Of a stretch of 64,000 nt of DNA, positions 53,106-61,983 are shown piece by piece (position 1 is the first letter of the stretch; each line of letters starts with the position of its first letter). The DNA is from CBDCVN01 sp965223045 (GTDB taxonomy: Bacteria; Deinococcota; Deinococci; Deinococcales; Trueperaceae), in assembly GCA_965223045.1 (NCBI GenBank), contig CBDCVN010000013.1:3534001-3598000 (forward strand), in the 5' to 3' direction. The notes under the pieces were generated by a model that saw only the letters and a program-made list of their open reading frames with translations, was not told where the DNA came from and made no database searches. The translations under genes were made by a program, and so were the position numbers.

Positions 53106-53660
53106 ATGTCTCTTGACCCTTTGGTCGCTATTATTCTACTTGCCTACTTTGCAGCAGTCATACTAATCCTAATTGTTTGGCTTATTATAACATTAGATTC
53201 GAATATTTCATGGCCCTTACCTAAAATAAAAAACTTATCTGTTTCCAAAACAACAAATGATTTTCAATCTCTGAAAGAAGCAAGACACTCAGCCCCGAGA
53301 GCAAAACAAAGTAGGACTCAAGGCCTTCATGGTCTTGATAGCTACAGACACAGAAAAAAACAATTCTCTGCTAAAGCAGGAAACTCTAGGGTCTTTGCTA
53401 GAAAAGTGCCTCAGTTTGAACCTGATGCCTTTAATTCTTCACCTAGACAAGAGTCAATTTATACCGATAGAAAAGGACAGAAGAATCTTACTAATAGGCT
53501 TATTGATACTGAAAAAAATCCCCATACTAAGTCCTCATTAGAAAACAAGTTTAATAATGACAATTTTCGTGGAGCAAACGCTAAAAAGCAAAGTTCTTCT
53601 CTAGATGTTAATTCCTTTGAAAATCTTTTTGAAAATTTTGCTAAAAATAAAAAACCATAG
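53106..53660 (+). CDS. Hypothetical membrane-anchored basic protein
   Basis: The 184-residue protein has one N-terminal membrane segment (VAIILLAYFAAVILILIVWL). The remainder is polar, rich in Ser, Asn, Lys and Arg, and seems disordered until the last 20 residues (SFENLFENFAKNKKP). No family is recognised. It ends just before tRNA-Ser. The start at ATG 53106 has no strong ribosome site. I consider it probably real because of its length and hydrophobic anchor. Confidence 0.5.
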   Translation: MSLDPLVAIILLAYFAAVILILIVWLIITLDSNISWPLPKIKNLSVSKTTNDFQSLKEARHSAPRAKQSRTQGLHGLDSYRHRKKQFSAKAGNSRVFARKVPQFEPDAFNSSPRQESIYTDRKGQKNLTNRLIDTEKNPHTKSSLENKFNNDNFRGANAKKQSSSLDVNSFENLFENFAKNKKP

Positions 53661-53667
53661 GCTTCTT

Positions 53668-53759
53668 TGGCGGAGAGAGAGGGATTCGAACCCTCGGTAG
53701 AGGAAAAACCCTACAGCGGTTTTCGAGACCGCCCCATTCAACCACTCTGGCATCTCTCC
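53668..53759 (-). tRNA. tRNA-Ser (anticodon CGA), CCA encoded
   Basis: On the minus strand the acceptor stem GGAGAGA (53759-53753) pairs with TCTCTCC (53678-53672), followed by G and an encoded CCA at 53670-53668. The anticodon stem-loop is GCGGT-CTCGAAA-ACCGC, anticodon CGA, reading UCG. A long variable arm (GTAGGG-TTTTTC-CTCTAC) marks it as a class II tRNA, and the T arm contains GGTTCGAATCC. All parts are present. Confidence 0.93.
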
Positions 53760-53770
53760 ATACATTTTCA

Positions 53771-54190
53771 CTAATGGGGTGCAAAATATCCTCCGTCAGA
53801 AATTAAGTCTAAACATTCATCCATAGATAACCCTCGGTAAATTTCCCACCACTGGTCTGTATGTCTCATGTAAGAAAGATTAAATTTATTGTCACCTATA
53901 TACTCCATCCTTGCAAACTTAGTTTCAAATGATGGAGATATCGCATTTGGACTGGGGCAATTGTACTTTGCGCAAAAGTGAAAGTAGTGCCGATACCATT
54001 TAGAGTATATGTCAACTAAATAATTATAGTCATTGTCTGTAGGGGGTAACTTTATGTTTTTGGACTTGATTTCATTTTCAATTATTTCATCTGCTTGTTT
54101 TTTTAACTCTGTCTTAACTAACTCAGGAACTTTAGGAGCTACTTTTTTAGGAGGAACAGGTAGCCACATTTTTTGTCTTTTACTTGCCAT
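53771..54190 (-). CDS. Hypothetical conserved-looking protein downstream of clpA
   Basis: 139 residues from ATG 54190. The N-terminal third is basic and Pro-rich (MWLPVPPKKVAPKVPELVK), the middle is helical, and the C-terminus is compact and aromatic (RHTDQWWEIYRGLSMDECLD, ending DGGYFAPH). No domain is recognised. It lies 12 bases after clpA on the same strand and is likely cotranscribed with it. An adaptor role for ClpA would be possible, but the sequence does not resemble ClpS. Confidence 0.55.
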   Translation of the reverse strand: MASKRQKMWLPVPPKKVAPKVPELVKTELKKQADEIIENEIKSKNIKLPPTDNDYNYLVDIYSKWYRHYFHFCAKYNCPSPNAISPSFETKFARMEYIGDNKFNLSYMRHTDQWWEIYRGLSMDECLDLISDGGYFAPH

Positions 54191-54202
54191 ATTTATCTTA
54201 TC

Positions 54203-56446
54203 CTACTCAATTGCTATCAACAGCTTGTTTTTTACAACCTTAACTAAGGCCTTTCCACCACCTTGCAACTTTCCAAAGAGGACTTCCTCAGCAAGAGGTT
54301 TTTTGATATTTTCTTGAATAACTCTAGACAAAGGTCTTGCCCCTTGTAAAGGATCATAACCTTCCTTAGCTAACCATTGACGTGCTTCATCATGTAAGTT
54401 TAGAGTAACTTTTTGCTCAGCAAGCTGATCTTGAAGCTCATTAATGAACTTGTCTACAATATTCAGCATAATTTCAGGTTGCAAAGGTGCAAATTGTACA
54501 GTAGCATCTAAGCGATTACGAAATTCGGGGCTAAACATATTTTTTATGGCCTCTAAGCTTACCTCTGCCTTGGTACCACCTGTAAAGCCCATTACTTCTT
54601 GAGAAGCTTCTGCTGCACCTGCATTAGTGGTCATTATCAAAATGACACTGCGAAAATCTACCTTACGCCCATTGTGGTCTGTTAGTTTACCATAGTCCAT
54701 TACTTGCAAGAGCAAGCTAAAAAGGTCTGGGTGAGCCTTTTCAATTTCATCTAAAAGCAAAACACAGTGTGGCCTTTGAATTATGGCATCAGTAAGTAAG
54801 CCGCCTTGATCAAAACCCACATATCCCGGTGGAGCACCAATTAATCTAGAAACAGAGTGCTTTTCCATGTACTCTGACATATCAAAGCGTACTAGCTCTA
54901 TACTAAGGTGATCAGCAAGCTGTTTAGACAATTCTGTTTTGCCAACACCAGTGGGGCCTGCAAAAAGAAAGCTACCAATTGGTTTTTGGGGGTCGCGTAA
55001 ACCTGAGCGAGCTAGCTTAATAGCGCTGACAACTTCACTAACTGCCTTGGCTTGTCCAAATACGGCTTTTGACAAGTGTTCTTCTAGTGTAGCTAGGCGC
55101 TCTTTGTCATTTGAGGAAACTGACTTTTCAGGAATCCGAGCCATTTTGGCAATAGTGCTTTCAATATCAGGTACATCAATAACTTTTTTACGATCTTCTT
55201 TAGGAAACAGTGCTTGTGCTGCTCCTGATTCATCTAAAACATCTATAGCAGAATCTGGTAGAAAGCGTTCATTTAGGTGTCTATCTGCTAGATTAACAGC
55301 TGTTTCCAGTGCTTCTGGTGTGTAGGTGAGATGATGATGGGTTTCAAAATGTGGCTTGAGGCCATGTAAAATTTCTAGGCTTTCTTCTTGGCTTGGAGCA
55401 AAGATATCAATCTTCTGAAAACGTCTTGACAAAGCCCGATCTTTTTCAATAGCCTTGTGCTCTTGGTAGGTAGTTGCACCAATACAGCGTAAACCTAAAG
55501 TAAGAGCAGGTTTAAGCAAGTTTGAAGCATCCATACTACTACCAGTAGTTGCTCCAGCACCTACTACTGTATGCATCTCATCAATGAAAAGGACACTATT
55601 GTCTGCCTCGAGCTCTTTAAGCACAGCTTTGAAACGCTCTTCAAAATCACCTCTATAGCGTGTACCTGCAAGCAAACTGCCCATATCAAGAGCATATAGT
55701 TTAGATCCTTGTAGTGATTCAGGTACATTATTTGCGACCATTTGCTGTGCAAGACCATTTACAATAGCAGTTTTCCCCACGCCAGGATCACCAACCAACA
55801 AAGGATTATTTTTATTCCGCCTCGATAGAACCTGTAGTATACGATTCAGTTCTACCTTACGACCAATTAAGGGATCAAGTTTCTCTTCTTGTGCAAGCGC
55901 AGTGAGGTCTAGACAATAAGCCTCTAATGGGTTTTGAGCTACCTCGACAGCATCACCAGCAATATCACCAGTTTCTTCTTGCTTTGAACCTCGAGCCAAA
56001 TTAGTATCTACAGCCAAACCATTAGTCAAGGCAGTAGTTAAGGCAAGGCGATTAACACCATGCTTCTCTAAGAGTAAGGTAGCTTGTGCTTCAGGTTCAT
56101 CAAAAAAAGCTACTAATATATTACCTCCATGAGTGTTGTTCCGCCCAGCTGCTTGCATAGCATATTGAGAATTCTGTACTACTCTTTCAAAAGCAATAGT
56201 TGGAGTTGTCTCAATGTCAAAAAGTTCTATTAGCTCATCAGGTACAGCTTTAACAGCATCTAAGATATCTTGTAGTTCAAGTTTAAGTTGTTTTAGCTTA
56301 ATACCGCAACTCTTTAGTATAGGAGCAGCATCAGGGTCATCGCATAGTGCATGAAGTAGATGCTCGAGTGTTGCATACTCATGCTGATTTTCTTGAGCTA
56401 AACTTAAGGCACGAACCAAAGTTTTGCGAAGATTGTCAGTTATCAT
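54203..56446 (-). CDS. clpA: ClpA-type AAA+ unfoldase subunit of the Clp protease
   Basis: The 747-residue protein contains two Clp N repeats (ALSLAQENQHEYATLEHLLH; FERVVQNSQYAMQAAGRNNT), then two AAA+ modules with Walker A GDPGVGKTA near residue 217 and GPTGVGKTE near 496. The Walker B and sensor regions are SVLFIDEMHTVVGAGATTGS and CVLLLDEIEKAHPDLFSLLL. The short linker between the modules and the absence of a long coiled-coil M domain place it with ClpA rather than ClpB. It unfolds proteins for ClpP. No clpS gene is adjacent. The gene ends 12 bases before a small hypothetical gene. Confidence 0.93.
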   Translation of the reverse strand: MITDNLRKTLVRALSLAQENQHEYATLEHLLHALCDDPDAAPILKSCGIKLKQLKLELQDILDAVKAVPDELIELFDIETTPTIAFERVVQNSQYAMQAAGRNNTHGGNILVAFFDEPEAQATLLLEKHGVNRLALTTALTNGLAVDTNLARGSKQEETGDIAGDAVEVAQNPLEAYCLDLTALAQEEKLDPLIGRKVELNRILQVLSRRNKNNPLLVGDPGVGKTAIVNGLAQQMVANNVPESLQGSKLYALDMGSLLAGTRYRGDFEERFKAVLKELEADNSVLFIDEMHTVVGAGATTGSSMDASNLLKPALTLGLRCIGATTYQEHKAIEKDRALSRRFQKIDIFAPSQEESLEILHGLKPHFETHHHLTYTPEALETAVNLADRHLNERFLPDSAIDVLDESGAAQALFPKEDRKKVIDVPDIESTIAKMARIPEKSVSSNDKERLATLEEHLSKAVFGQAKAVSEVVSAIKLARSGLRDPQKPIGSFLFAGPTGVGKTELSKQLADHLSIELVRFDMSEYMEKHSVSRLIGAPPGYVGFDQGGLLTDAIIQRPHCVLLLDEIEKAHPDLFSLLLQVMDYGKLTDHNGRKVDFRSVILIMTTNAGAAEASQEVMGFTGGTKAEVSLEAIKNMFSPEFRNRLDATVQFAPLQPEIMLNIVDKFINELQDQLAEQKVTLNLHDEARQWLAKEGYDPLQGARPLSRVIQENIKKPLAEEVLFGKLQGGGKALVKVVKNKLLIAIE

Positions 56447-56693
56447 ATTGAAACTAGTTTAGCATGCTAAGCACCTAGACATAAATACTTTCGAGTCCTT
56501 AGTAAAGGACAAATTAGTAGATAGTTATTATTACAGCGCAATGTTATTAGTCTGTAGGAATTTTGCCCGATAAACACAGCATTTTCTTTAAGTGATTTTT
56601 CACCAGTGAATGATTGGGAAGGCATTTTCGAGCAATGTTGCGCTGTAATATTATAGACATCCATAAAAATATCTTCTCCTATAAATTTTCCTT

Positions 56694-57155
56694 CTACACT
56701 ATTGTATAGGCGTCCAGATAAGTTCTTGCGATCAATACAAGAGATGTCATCCTGAGCGCAGCGAAGGATCTCACTGCGTTACGCCACCAGAGATTCTTCG
56801 TTGTTATACTCCTCAGAATGACATGCTTACAGAAGGAATTTCTCTCTAGAGGAGTCACTTCTTTAGAAAAGTTACACTTGACCTTGACGCTTTTAATATC
56901 TTTAAAAAGGACTACTTCATTTGATTTGCTGTTTACACGCTCTAATCTTGCTTGACTAAGAATGACACGCTGTAATCTAGTTTGCGATTTAATTTGTTTT
57001 GACGAATGTCTGACAAGTAATAATAGGACAGCTAAAATAACAACAGGACATAGAGGCATTCCAAACATTATTAAAAAATCAAAAAATCCCATAGGAAGGT
57101 TAAATTCTTTTATAAAGTACCATTGGCTCATAAAAAATAGAGTGAGGCCAAACAT
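56694..57155 (-). CDS. Possible small membrane protein, C-terminus read through a repeat
   Basis: From ATG 57155 (a TTG at 57161 is in frame) the first 50 residues contain two hydrophobic segments (MFGLTLFFMSQWYFIKEF; FFDFLIMFGMPLCPVVILAV). They are followed by a basic, helical segment (LRLL-type repeats: TRLQRVILSQARLERVN). The last 50 residues (RSITTKNLWWRNAVRSFAAL, RMT) are translated from a dispersed palindromic repeat at 56744-56824 and are not original coding sequence. So this may be a gene truncated by the repeat, or spurious. The region 56447-56693 holds no gene that I can support. Confidence 0.35.
   Translation of the reverse strand: MFGLTLFFMSQWYFIKEFNLPMGFFDFLIMFGMPLCPVVILAVLLLLVRHSSKQIKSQTRLQRVILSQARLERVNSKSNEVVLFKDIKSVKVKCNFSKEVTPLERNSFCKHVILRSITTKNLWWRNAVRSFAALRMTSLVLIARTYLDAYTIV
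56744..56824. repeat. Dispersed palindromic repeat of the ATGTCATyCTGAG type
   Basis: The left end ATGTCATCCTGAG (56744) and right end CTCAGAATGACAT (to 56824) are inverted copies with one mismatch. The inside has GCGAAGGATCT and AGATTCTTCG, again inverted. In other bacteria this element is known from intergenic sites and reads as 'SFAALRMT' in translated ORFs. It is probably a miniature mobile or structural repeat. Confidence 0.7.
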
Positions 57156-57421
57156 AGGCAATAAGAAAAATACTCATAAGTATTATAAAGACTCAACTTT
57201 TATGTTTTTGGGATTTAAGTATTTGAGATGATAAACCAAATTCAATAGGCATTGACACATTGCTTATGATAGTAGGCATAGATTTTGTTATAGCAAAATC
57301 TTGCTAATAAGATGTTAGGCAACCATAAAAGACTTCCTTCTATGGTTAATTGATTTTAACAGGAAGCCTTTTCATATCCTTGTATTGCTAACTTTCTTCA
57401 AGTTGTATAGCTTGAATGTTC

Positions 57422-58123
57422 TTAGTTATTCAAAAGCGATTTACTAAGATTCATTAGGTCATCAGTTATGTCTCCATCACCATCTAAGTCAAGCATTCCT
57501 ATTAGTCCACTGGCATTTTTAGGAGAGGCTTTTTGCTCGAGTTCAGCTACTTCTTTTTGCAATAACCTGCTTAATCCTTGGGCATCAAGACCTTGCTCAC
57601 CTTGCAACTTACCAAGAGAGCCCATTAGCAAAGGAGCTAGTTTCTTGGCTAGCTCACTTACCTGATCTAAATTTAAATCACTAATTTTGCTAATAGCTTT
57701 TTCAATTAACTGGCGTTTATCACCAAGTATGTGCTCTAAAATACCCTCTCCATTAAGAGTACGACGGCTAAACTCTCGGCTACCACCAGCTTGCCTTTGG
57801 CTGCCACCAAAGATGCTCATAAAAAACTTGATTATCATTTGTAAAATCCCACCTTGGGAACCATTACCAGTAATTTGTTTTGATATCATACCTGTTAGGT
57901 CATCTAATATACTGCCATCATGGTCTCTCTTTATGGCATTAAAGAGAGAATCAGCACCATTGGGCTGCTGAGTATTACGAGTTAAACCTGCTATCAACAT
58001 TGGTAATAAAGATGAAGTAGCAGAGGTTAGTTTGCTCGAGTCAAAGCCAAATTGCTTGCTCGCGGCATCAAGCACTTCAGGATCGGTAAGTTGCTCCATT
58101 AGTAAGGATGTAATGTCAGGCAT
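57422..58123 (-). CDS. DUF937-family protein
   Basis: The 233-residue protein has the DUF937 signature: ITSLLMEQLTDPEVLDAASK, SSLLPMLIAGLTRNTQQPNG, then NAIKRDHDGSILDDL. A Gly/Ser/Arg-rich linker sits near residues 100-125. The C-terminus contains LGKLQGEQGLDAQGLSRLLQ and an EF-hand-like loop DLDGDGDITDDL. Members are widespread in bacteria and have no known function. The gene stands alone, divergent from the chelatase-like ATPase. RBS AAGGAGG lies just before the ATG. Confidence 0.82.
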   Translation of the reverse strand: MPDITSLLMEQLTDPEVLDAASKQFGFDSSKLTSATSSLLPMLIAGLTRNTQQPNGADSLFNAIKRDHDGSILDDLTGMISKQITGNGSQGGILQMIIKFFMSIFGGSQRQAGGSREFSRRTLNGEGILEHILGDKRQLIEKAISKISDLNLDQVSELAKKLAPLLMGSLGKLQGEQGLDAQGLSRLLQKEVAELEQKASPKNASGLIGMLDLDGDGDITDDLMNLSKSLLNN

Positions 58124-58298
58124 TTGCTGCCTCCTTAAAGTATTTTATAAAATCACTAATTAACAAAGGTTGTAGTGACCAAAACCTTAACAATAATTCT
58201 AATCACTTTACCAATTAAAATTCTACCATAGAATATGTTCTTGTCTGAGCCAATAGTGTTAAAATAAGTTATGAGTAAGGCATACATTAGGATAAATC

Positions 58299-59732
58299 AT
58301 GAGAAAAGCTAGAAGTTTAGGAGAGCTACGCGGTACTTCTTGGGAGACCAATGCCGGACGCAGTATAAAGCAGGAGTTGCGTGATTGTCTAATCAAGCGC
58401 TTAAAATCAAGTCAGAAAATTTTCTCAGGTATTGTAGGTTATGAAAAAACTGTTGTACCACAAGTGATTAATGCTATACTTAGCAAACATAACTTTATTC
58501 TTTTAGGGTTACGTGGCCAAGCCAAAACACGTATTTTGCGACAGCTCACCGATCTTTTAGAAGATGAAATACCTACTATTGCAGATAGCGAGCTTAATGA
58601 TGATCCTTTTAAACCCATAAGTTTAGAAGGTAAGAAGATTGTAGCTGAGTGTGGTGATGCTACACCAATAGCATGGTTACCTAAAGAAGCCCGTTATATA
58701 GAAAAGCTTGCTACCCCTGATGTTACAGTGGCCGATATTATAGGTGATATTGACCCTATAAAGGCAGCTAAGCTAGGCACTAAGTTGGGTGACGAGCGCT
58801 CAGTTCATTATGGGCTTTTGCCTCGAGCAAATCGTGGCATTTTCTCTATGAATGAGTTACCTGACCTTTCAGGTAAAGTACAAGTGGCACTTTTTAACAT
58901 TATGCAAGAGGGTGATGTCCAGATAAAAGGTTACCCTATACGCTTACCTTTAGATGTCATGCTAGTTTTCAGTGCTAACCCAGAAGACTATACTGCTCGT
59001 GGTAAAATCATTACTCCTCTTAAGGACCGTATTGGTTCAGAGATTCGTACCCACTATCCCCATACTATTCAAGAAAGTATGCAAATTACTGCACAGGAAG
59101 CTTGGATAGAACGTGATAGTAACATAAAATTACCTTCATTTATAGCAGAAACTGTAGACGAAATCGCTTTTCAGGCAAGAGAAGATATTCGGGTAGATAA
59201 GCACTCAGGTGTCTCGCAACGATTACCTATAAGCTTGCTTGAAAATGTACTTAGTAATGCAGAACAACGGGCACTTTTCTTAGAGGAAAAGCCTATTGCA
59301 AGGGTAGCAGACATTTATAATTCACTAGCTGCTATCACAGGTAAACTAGAACTAGAATATGAAGGTGAACTTAAAGGTGGAGAAGCAATTGCTAAAGAAA
59401 TAGTACGTCGTGCAGTAGGGCAAACCTTTAGCCGTCAAGCCTTTAATCTAAAAGTTGATCCTATAGTTGAGTATTTTGAAGCTAATAACTCTTTAAAGCT
59501 CCCTGATAGTTTAAAAACGGGTGAGCTTCTAAAGCTAATGAACAAAGTGCCTCAACTCATAGAGTCTGCTCAAAAAATAGCTGAAGGTAATGACTCTGCT
59601 AGTGTAGCTACAGCAGCAGAATTTATCCTCGAGGGACTTTATGCTCGTAAGAGAATTGCTTGTAGTGAGGAGCAAGGGTATTCAGCAACAGATGTTGATG
59701 TAGAGGCGACACCACGTAGGAAATGGAATTAA
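58299..59732 (+). CDS. Magnesium-chelatase subunit I-like / MoxR-type AAA+ ATPase
   Basis: The 477-residue protein has a Walker A variant GLRGQAKTR near residue 70. Further AAA+ marks are LPRANRGIFSMNELPDLSGK (with E as Walker B acid), NIMQEGDVQIKGYPIRLPLD, MLVFSANPEDYTARG (sensor 1) and ITPLKDRIGSEIRTHYP (Arg finger region). The motif order matches ChlI/BchI-type chelatase ATPases, but no chlorophyll genes are present. In non-photosynthetic bacteria such ATPases work with VWA-domain proteins in metal insertion or protein remodelling. No VWA gene lies within the window. Confidence 0.78.
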   Translation: MRKARSLGELRGTSWETNAGRSIKQELRDCLIKRLKSSQKIFSGIVGYEKTVVPQVINAILSKHNFILLGLRGQAKTRILRQLTDLLEDEIPTIADSELNDDPFKPISLEGKKIVAECGDATPIAWLPKEARYIEKLATPDVTVADIIGDIDPIKAAKLGTKLGDERSVHYGLLPRANRGIFSMNELPDLSGKVQVALFNIMQEGDVQIKGYPIRLPLDVMLVFSANPEDYTARGKIITPLKDRIGSEIRTHYPHTIQESMQITAQEAWIERDSNIKLPSFIAETVDEIAFQAREDIRVDKHSGVSQRLPISLLENVLSNAEQRALFLEEKPIARVADIYNSLAAITGKLELEYEGELKGGEAIAKEIVRRAVGQTFSRQAFNLKVDPIVEYFEANNSLKLPDSLKTGELLKLMNKVPQLIESAQKIAEGNDSASVATAAEFILEGLYARKRIACSEEQGYSATDVDVEATPRRKWN

Positions 59733-59838
59733 ACCTACTAAGCCTTTTGAACATTGCTATATAGAGTCACTATGGTATGTAAAAGCACTACCAACAACTT
59801 TTGTGCAAAAATAATGGATATCATCATCATACTAAATT

Positions 59839-60591
59839 ATGAAGCTTAAAAATCTAGTTACATGGCTTGATAATTATTTAAGGGTTCATGAGTATGCTGA
59901 TGTTTCCTTAAATGGTTTACAAGTTGAAGGTTCTGAAGATGTTCGCAAAGTTGCCGTGGCAGTGGACAGCTCACTGACAACTTTTGAAAAGGCAGCTGAA
60001 ATGGGTGCGGACATACTCATTGTGCACCATGGGCTTTTTTGGGGTAAACAGTTAGCAATTCGGGGAGCACATGCTAAGAGGGTACGTTATCTTCTAGAAA
60101 AGAATATTTCTTTGTACGCTTCTCATATTCCTTTAGATGCTCACAAAGAAGTAGGTAACAACTGGGGTCTAGCACATATTCTTGGCTTACTAGAGCTTAA
60201 AGACTTTGGAAAATGGAAAGGTCAATATATTGGCGTTAAAGGTATTTTTCCTAATAAATTGAGCTTACATGACTTAGCAGATACTATAGAAAAGCACCTT
60301 GGTGAAGCAGTGCTTGTTCACGCAGGTGGACCAGCAGAAGTGAGTAGTTTAGGCATAATATCAGGTGGTGCAGCTAGGGATGTGGTAACTGCTGCTGAAA
60401 TGGGCTTAGATGCTTTTTTAACTGGAGAGCCTTTACACGCGGTGTTTCATGAGGCATTTGAAAGAGGTATTAATGCTATGTATGCTGGGCACTATATGAC
60501 TGAAACAATAGGAGTAAAACTGCTGGCTAAAAAACTTAAAGAGGAATTTGGACTAGATTATGAGTTCGTACTGTTGCCAACAGGGCTATAG
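59839..60591 (+). CDS. Nif3-like dinuclear metal-centre protein
   Basis: The 250-residue protein carries the family pattern: LVTWLDNYLRVHEYADVSLN, GLQVEG, VDSSLTTFEKAAEMGADILI, VHHGLFWGKQ (His-His metal ligands) and ASHIPLDAHKEVGNNWGLA (Asp/His ligands). Toward the end: DAFLTGEPLHAVFHEAFERG and INAMYAGHYMTETIGVK supply the final metal ligands. Known members form a hexamer of unclear function, sometimes described as GTP cyclohydrolase I type 2-like. It is five bases upstream of tmk, so the two form an operon. Confidence 0.88.
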   Translation: MKLKNLVTWLDNYLRVHEYADVSLNGLQVEGSEDVRKVAVAVDSSLTTFEKAAEMGADILIVHHGLFWGKQLAIRGAHAKRVRYLLEKNISLYASHIPLDAHKEVGNNWGLAHILGLLELKDFGKWKGQYIGVKGIFPNKLSLHDLADTIEKHLGEAVLVHAGGPAEVSSLGIISGGAARDVVTAAEMGLDAFLTGEPLHAVFHEAFERGINAMYAGHYMTETIGVKLLAKKLKEEFGLDYEFVLLPTGL

Positions 60592-60596
60592 CTATC

Positions 60597-61199
60597 ATGT
60601 TTATAGTCTTTGAAGGTCCTGAGGGAGCAGGAAAATCAACACAAGCTCGTTATTTAGCAAAGAAGTTGCAAAAAGAGGGTTATAATGTGCTTGCTACCAA
60701 AGAGCCTGGCGGCACTCAAGTGGGTGATGCTGTACGGGAAATTTTACTTGATCCAAAGTTTACTATTAATTCACTTAGTGAGTTTTTGCTTTATTCAGCA
60801 AGTCGAGCACAGTTAGTCCGCGAGGTCATCAACCCAGCCTTGGCACAAAATAAAATAGTAGTCTGTGATAGATTTTTGGCTTCTTCCATAGCCTATCAAG
60901 GCTATGGGCGTGGATTAGACCTTGACTTACTTTATAATTTTAGTAAAGAAGTAACTACTGGATTAGAGCCTAGATTGACTTTTCTTTTAGACATTGCTAT
61001 TGAGAAAGGCTTACAAAGAGTGGTGATGCGGGGCGGGATTGATCGGCTCGAGCAAAGTAACCTAAGTTTCCACCATAGAGTAAGGCAAGGGTTTCTAAAG
61101 CTAGCTCGAGCAAATAGTAGTTGGCGCATTCTTAATGCAGAAGAAGCAGAAGAAGTGCTTGCTGAACACATTTGGCAAGCAGTAGACTCAATATTATAA
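60597..61199 (+). CDS. tmk: Thymidylate kinase
   Basis: The 200-residue enzyme phosphorylates dTMP to dTDP. Motifs in order: FIVFEGPEGAGKSTQARYLA (P-loop), ATKEPGGTQVGDAVREILLD (with the EPGGT site), ASRAQLVREVINPALAQNK, VVCDRFLASSIAYQGYGRGL (DR-x motif) and MRGGIDRLEQSNLSFHHRVR (LID region). The length is normal. It starts five bases after the Nif3-like gene. Two GCTCGAGC octamers lie in the LID-coding part. Confidence 0.94.
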   Translation: MFIVFEGPEGAGKSTQARYLAKKLQKEGYNVLATKEPGGTQVGDAVREILLDPKFTINSLSEFLLYSASRAQLVREVINPALAQNKIVVCDRFLASSIAYQGYGRGLDLDLLYNFSKEVTTGLEPRLTFLLDIAIEKGLQRVVMRGGIDRLEQSNLSFHHRVRQGFLKLARANSSWRILNAEEAEEVLAEHIWQAVDSIL

Positions 61200-61337
61200 T
61201 TTATCAAGCCTAAAAAGGCTACCTTCAACATTATTTTGTAAAAGTGGTCCTTTAGCCATGATTTTTACCCCCTTAATCATTCAAGGTAGTCTTGAAAACG
61301 TTCATCATAGTAAGATTATGCTTTACGGAAATATAGC

Positions 61338-61838
61338 GTGAATGAAAATCAGCAAAATTTACTCACTATAGGGTTAATATTTCTAAGTATTTTTTTAGCT
61401 ACTGGCAATTTATGGCCAAGGCTTACTGTAAGGCACACACCTATAAAAGTAGAGACACCCCATATCACCGTTTCTATTTCTGGAGCGGTGCAGGAACCCG
61501 GAGTCTACGAGCTACCTTGGGGTTCACGTCTCGCAGATTTAATTGAATTAGCTGGAGGCCTCAGCTACGATGCAGAATCGACTTTGATAAACCCTGCAGA
61601 GCTTTTGGATGCTAATAGTAACGTTTTTATACCCTACATCACTATTTATAAAGGAGAAGGTTTAATAAGTCTAAACTCTGCTACACAAACAGAGCTAGAA
61701 ACCCTACCGGGCATAGGACCAAGCACAGCTAATAAAATCATTCTCAATCGTCCCTACCACAACTTAGAGGACCTACTTCGTGTTTCAGGTATTGGTGAAA
61801 AAACTTTAGAGCGTCTGCGTCCTTTGATAAAGCCTTGA
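61338..61838 (+). CDS. comEA: ComEA-like competence DNA-binding protein
   Basis: 166 residues from GTG 61338. One N-terminal membrane segment (LLTIGLIFLSIFLATGNLWP), an SLBB domain (ITVSISGAVQEPGVYELPWG; LADLIELAGGLSYDAESTLI) and a C-terminal double helix-hairpin-helix (ISLNSATQTELETLPGIGPS; NLEDLLRVSGIGEKTLERLR). This is the ComEA layout: a membrane-anchored receptor for incoming double-stranded DNA. ComEC is usually the next gene but does not follow here; the next gene, dnaK, is on the opposite strand. Confidence 0.87.
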   Translation: MNENQQNLLTIGLIFLSIFLATGNLWPRLTVRHTPIKVETPHITVSISGAVQEPGVYELPWGSRLADLIELAGGLSYDAESTLINPAELLDANSNVFIPYITIYKGEGLISLNSATQTELETLPGIGPSTANKIILNRPYHNLEDLLRVSGIGEKTLERLRPLIKP

Positions 61839-61983
61839 TGGAGCAAGAATCTATTCCTATTTGACATGTTTTCCGCAATGACATATTCTCAATTACTATG
61901 AAATGCCACCATCATGTTCATGTGATATGTCCCCATACTTTTCATTTACAGGACTGACAAAAACCCACCCATAAAATAAACAT

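Noticed and set aside
58299..59732. Evidence for (bacterio)chlorophyll synthesis
   Set aside because: The ChlI-like ATPase stands alone without H and D subunits or pigment genes; such ATPases are common in non-photosynthetic bacteria.
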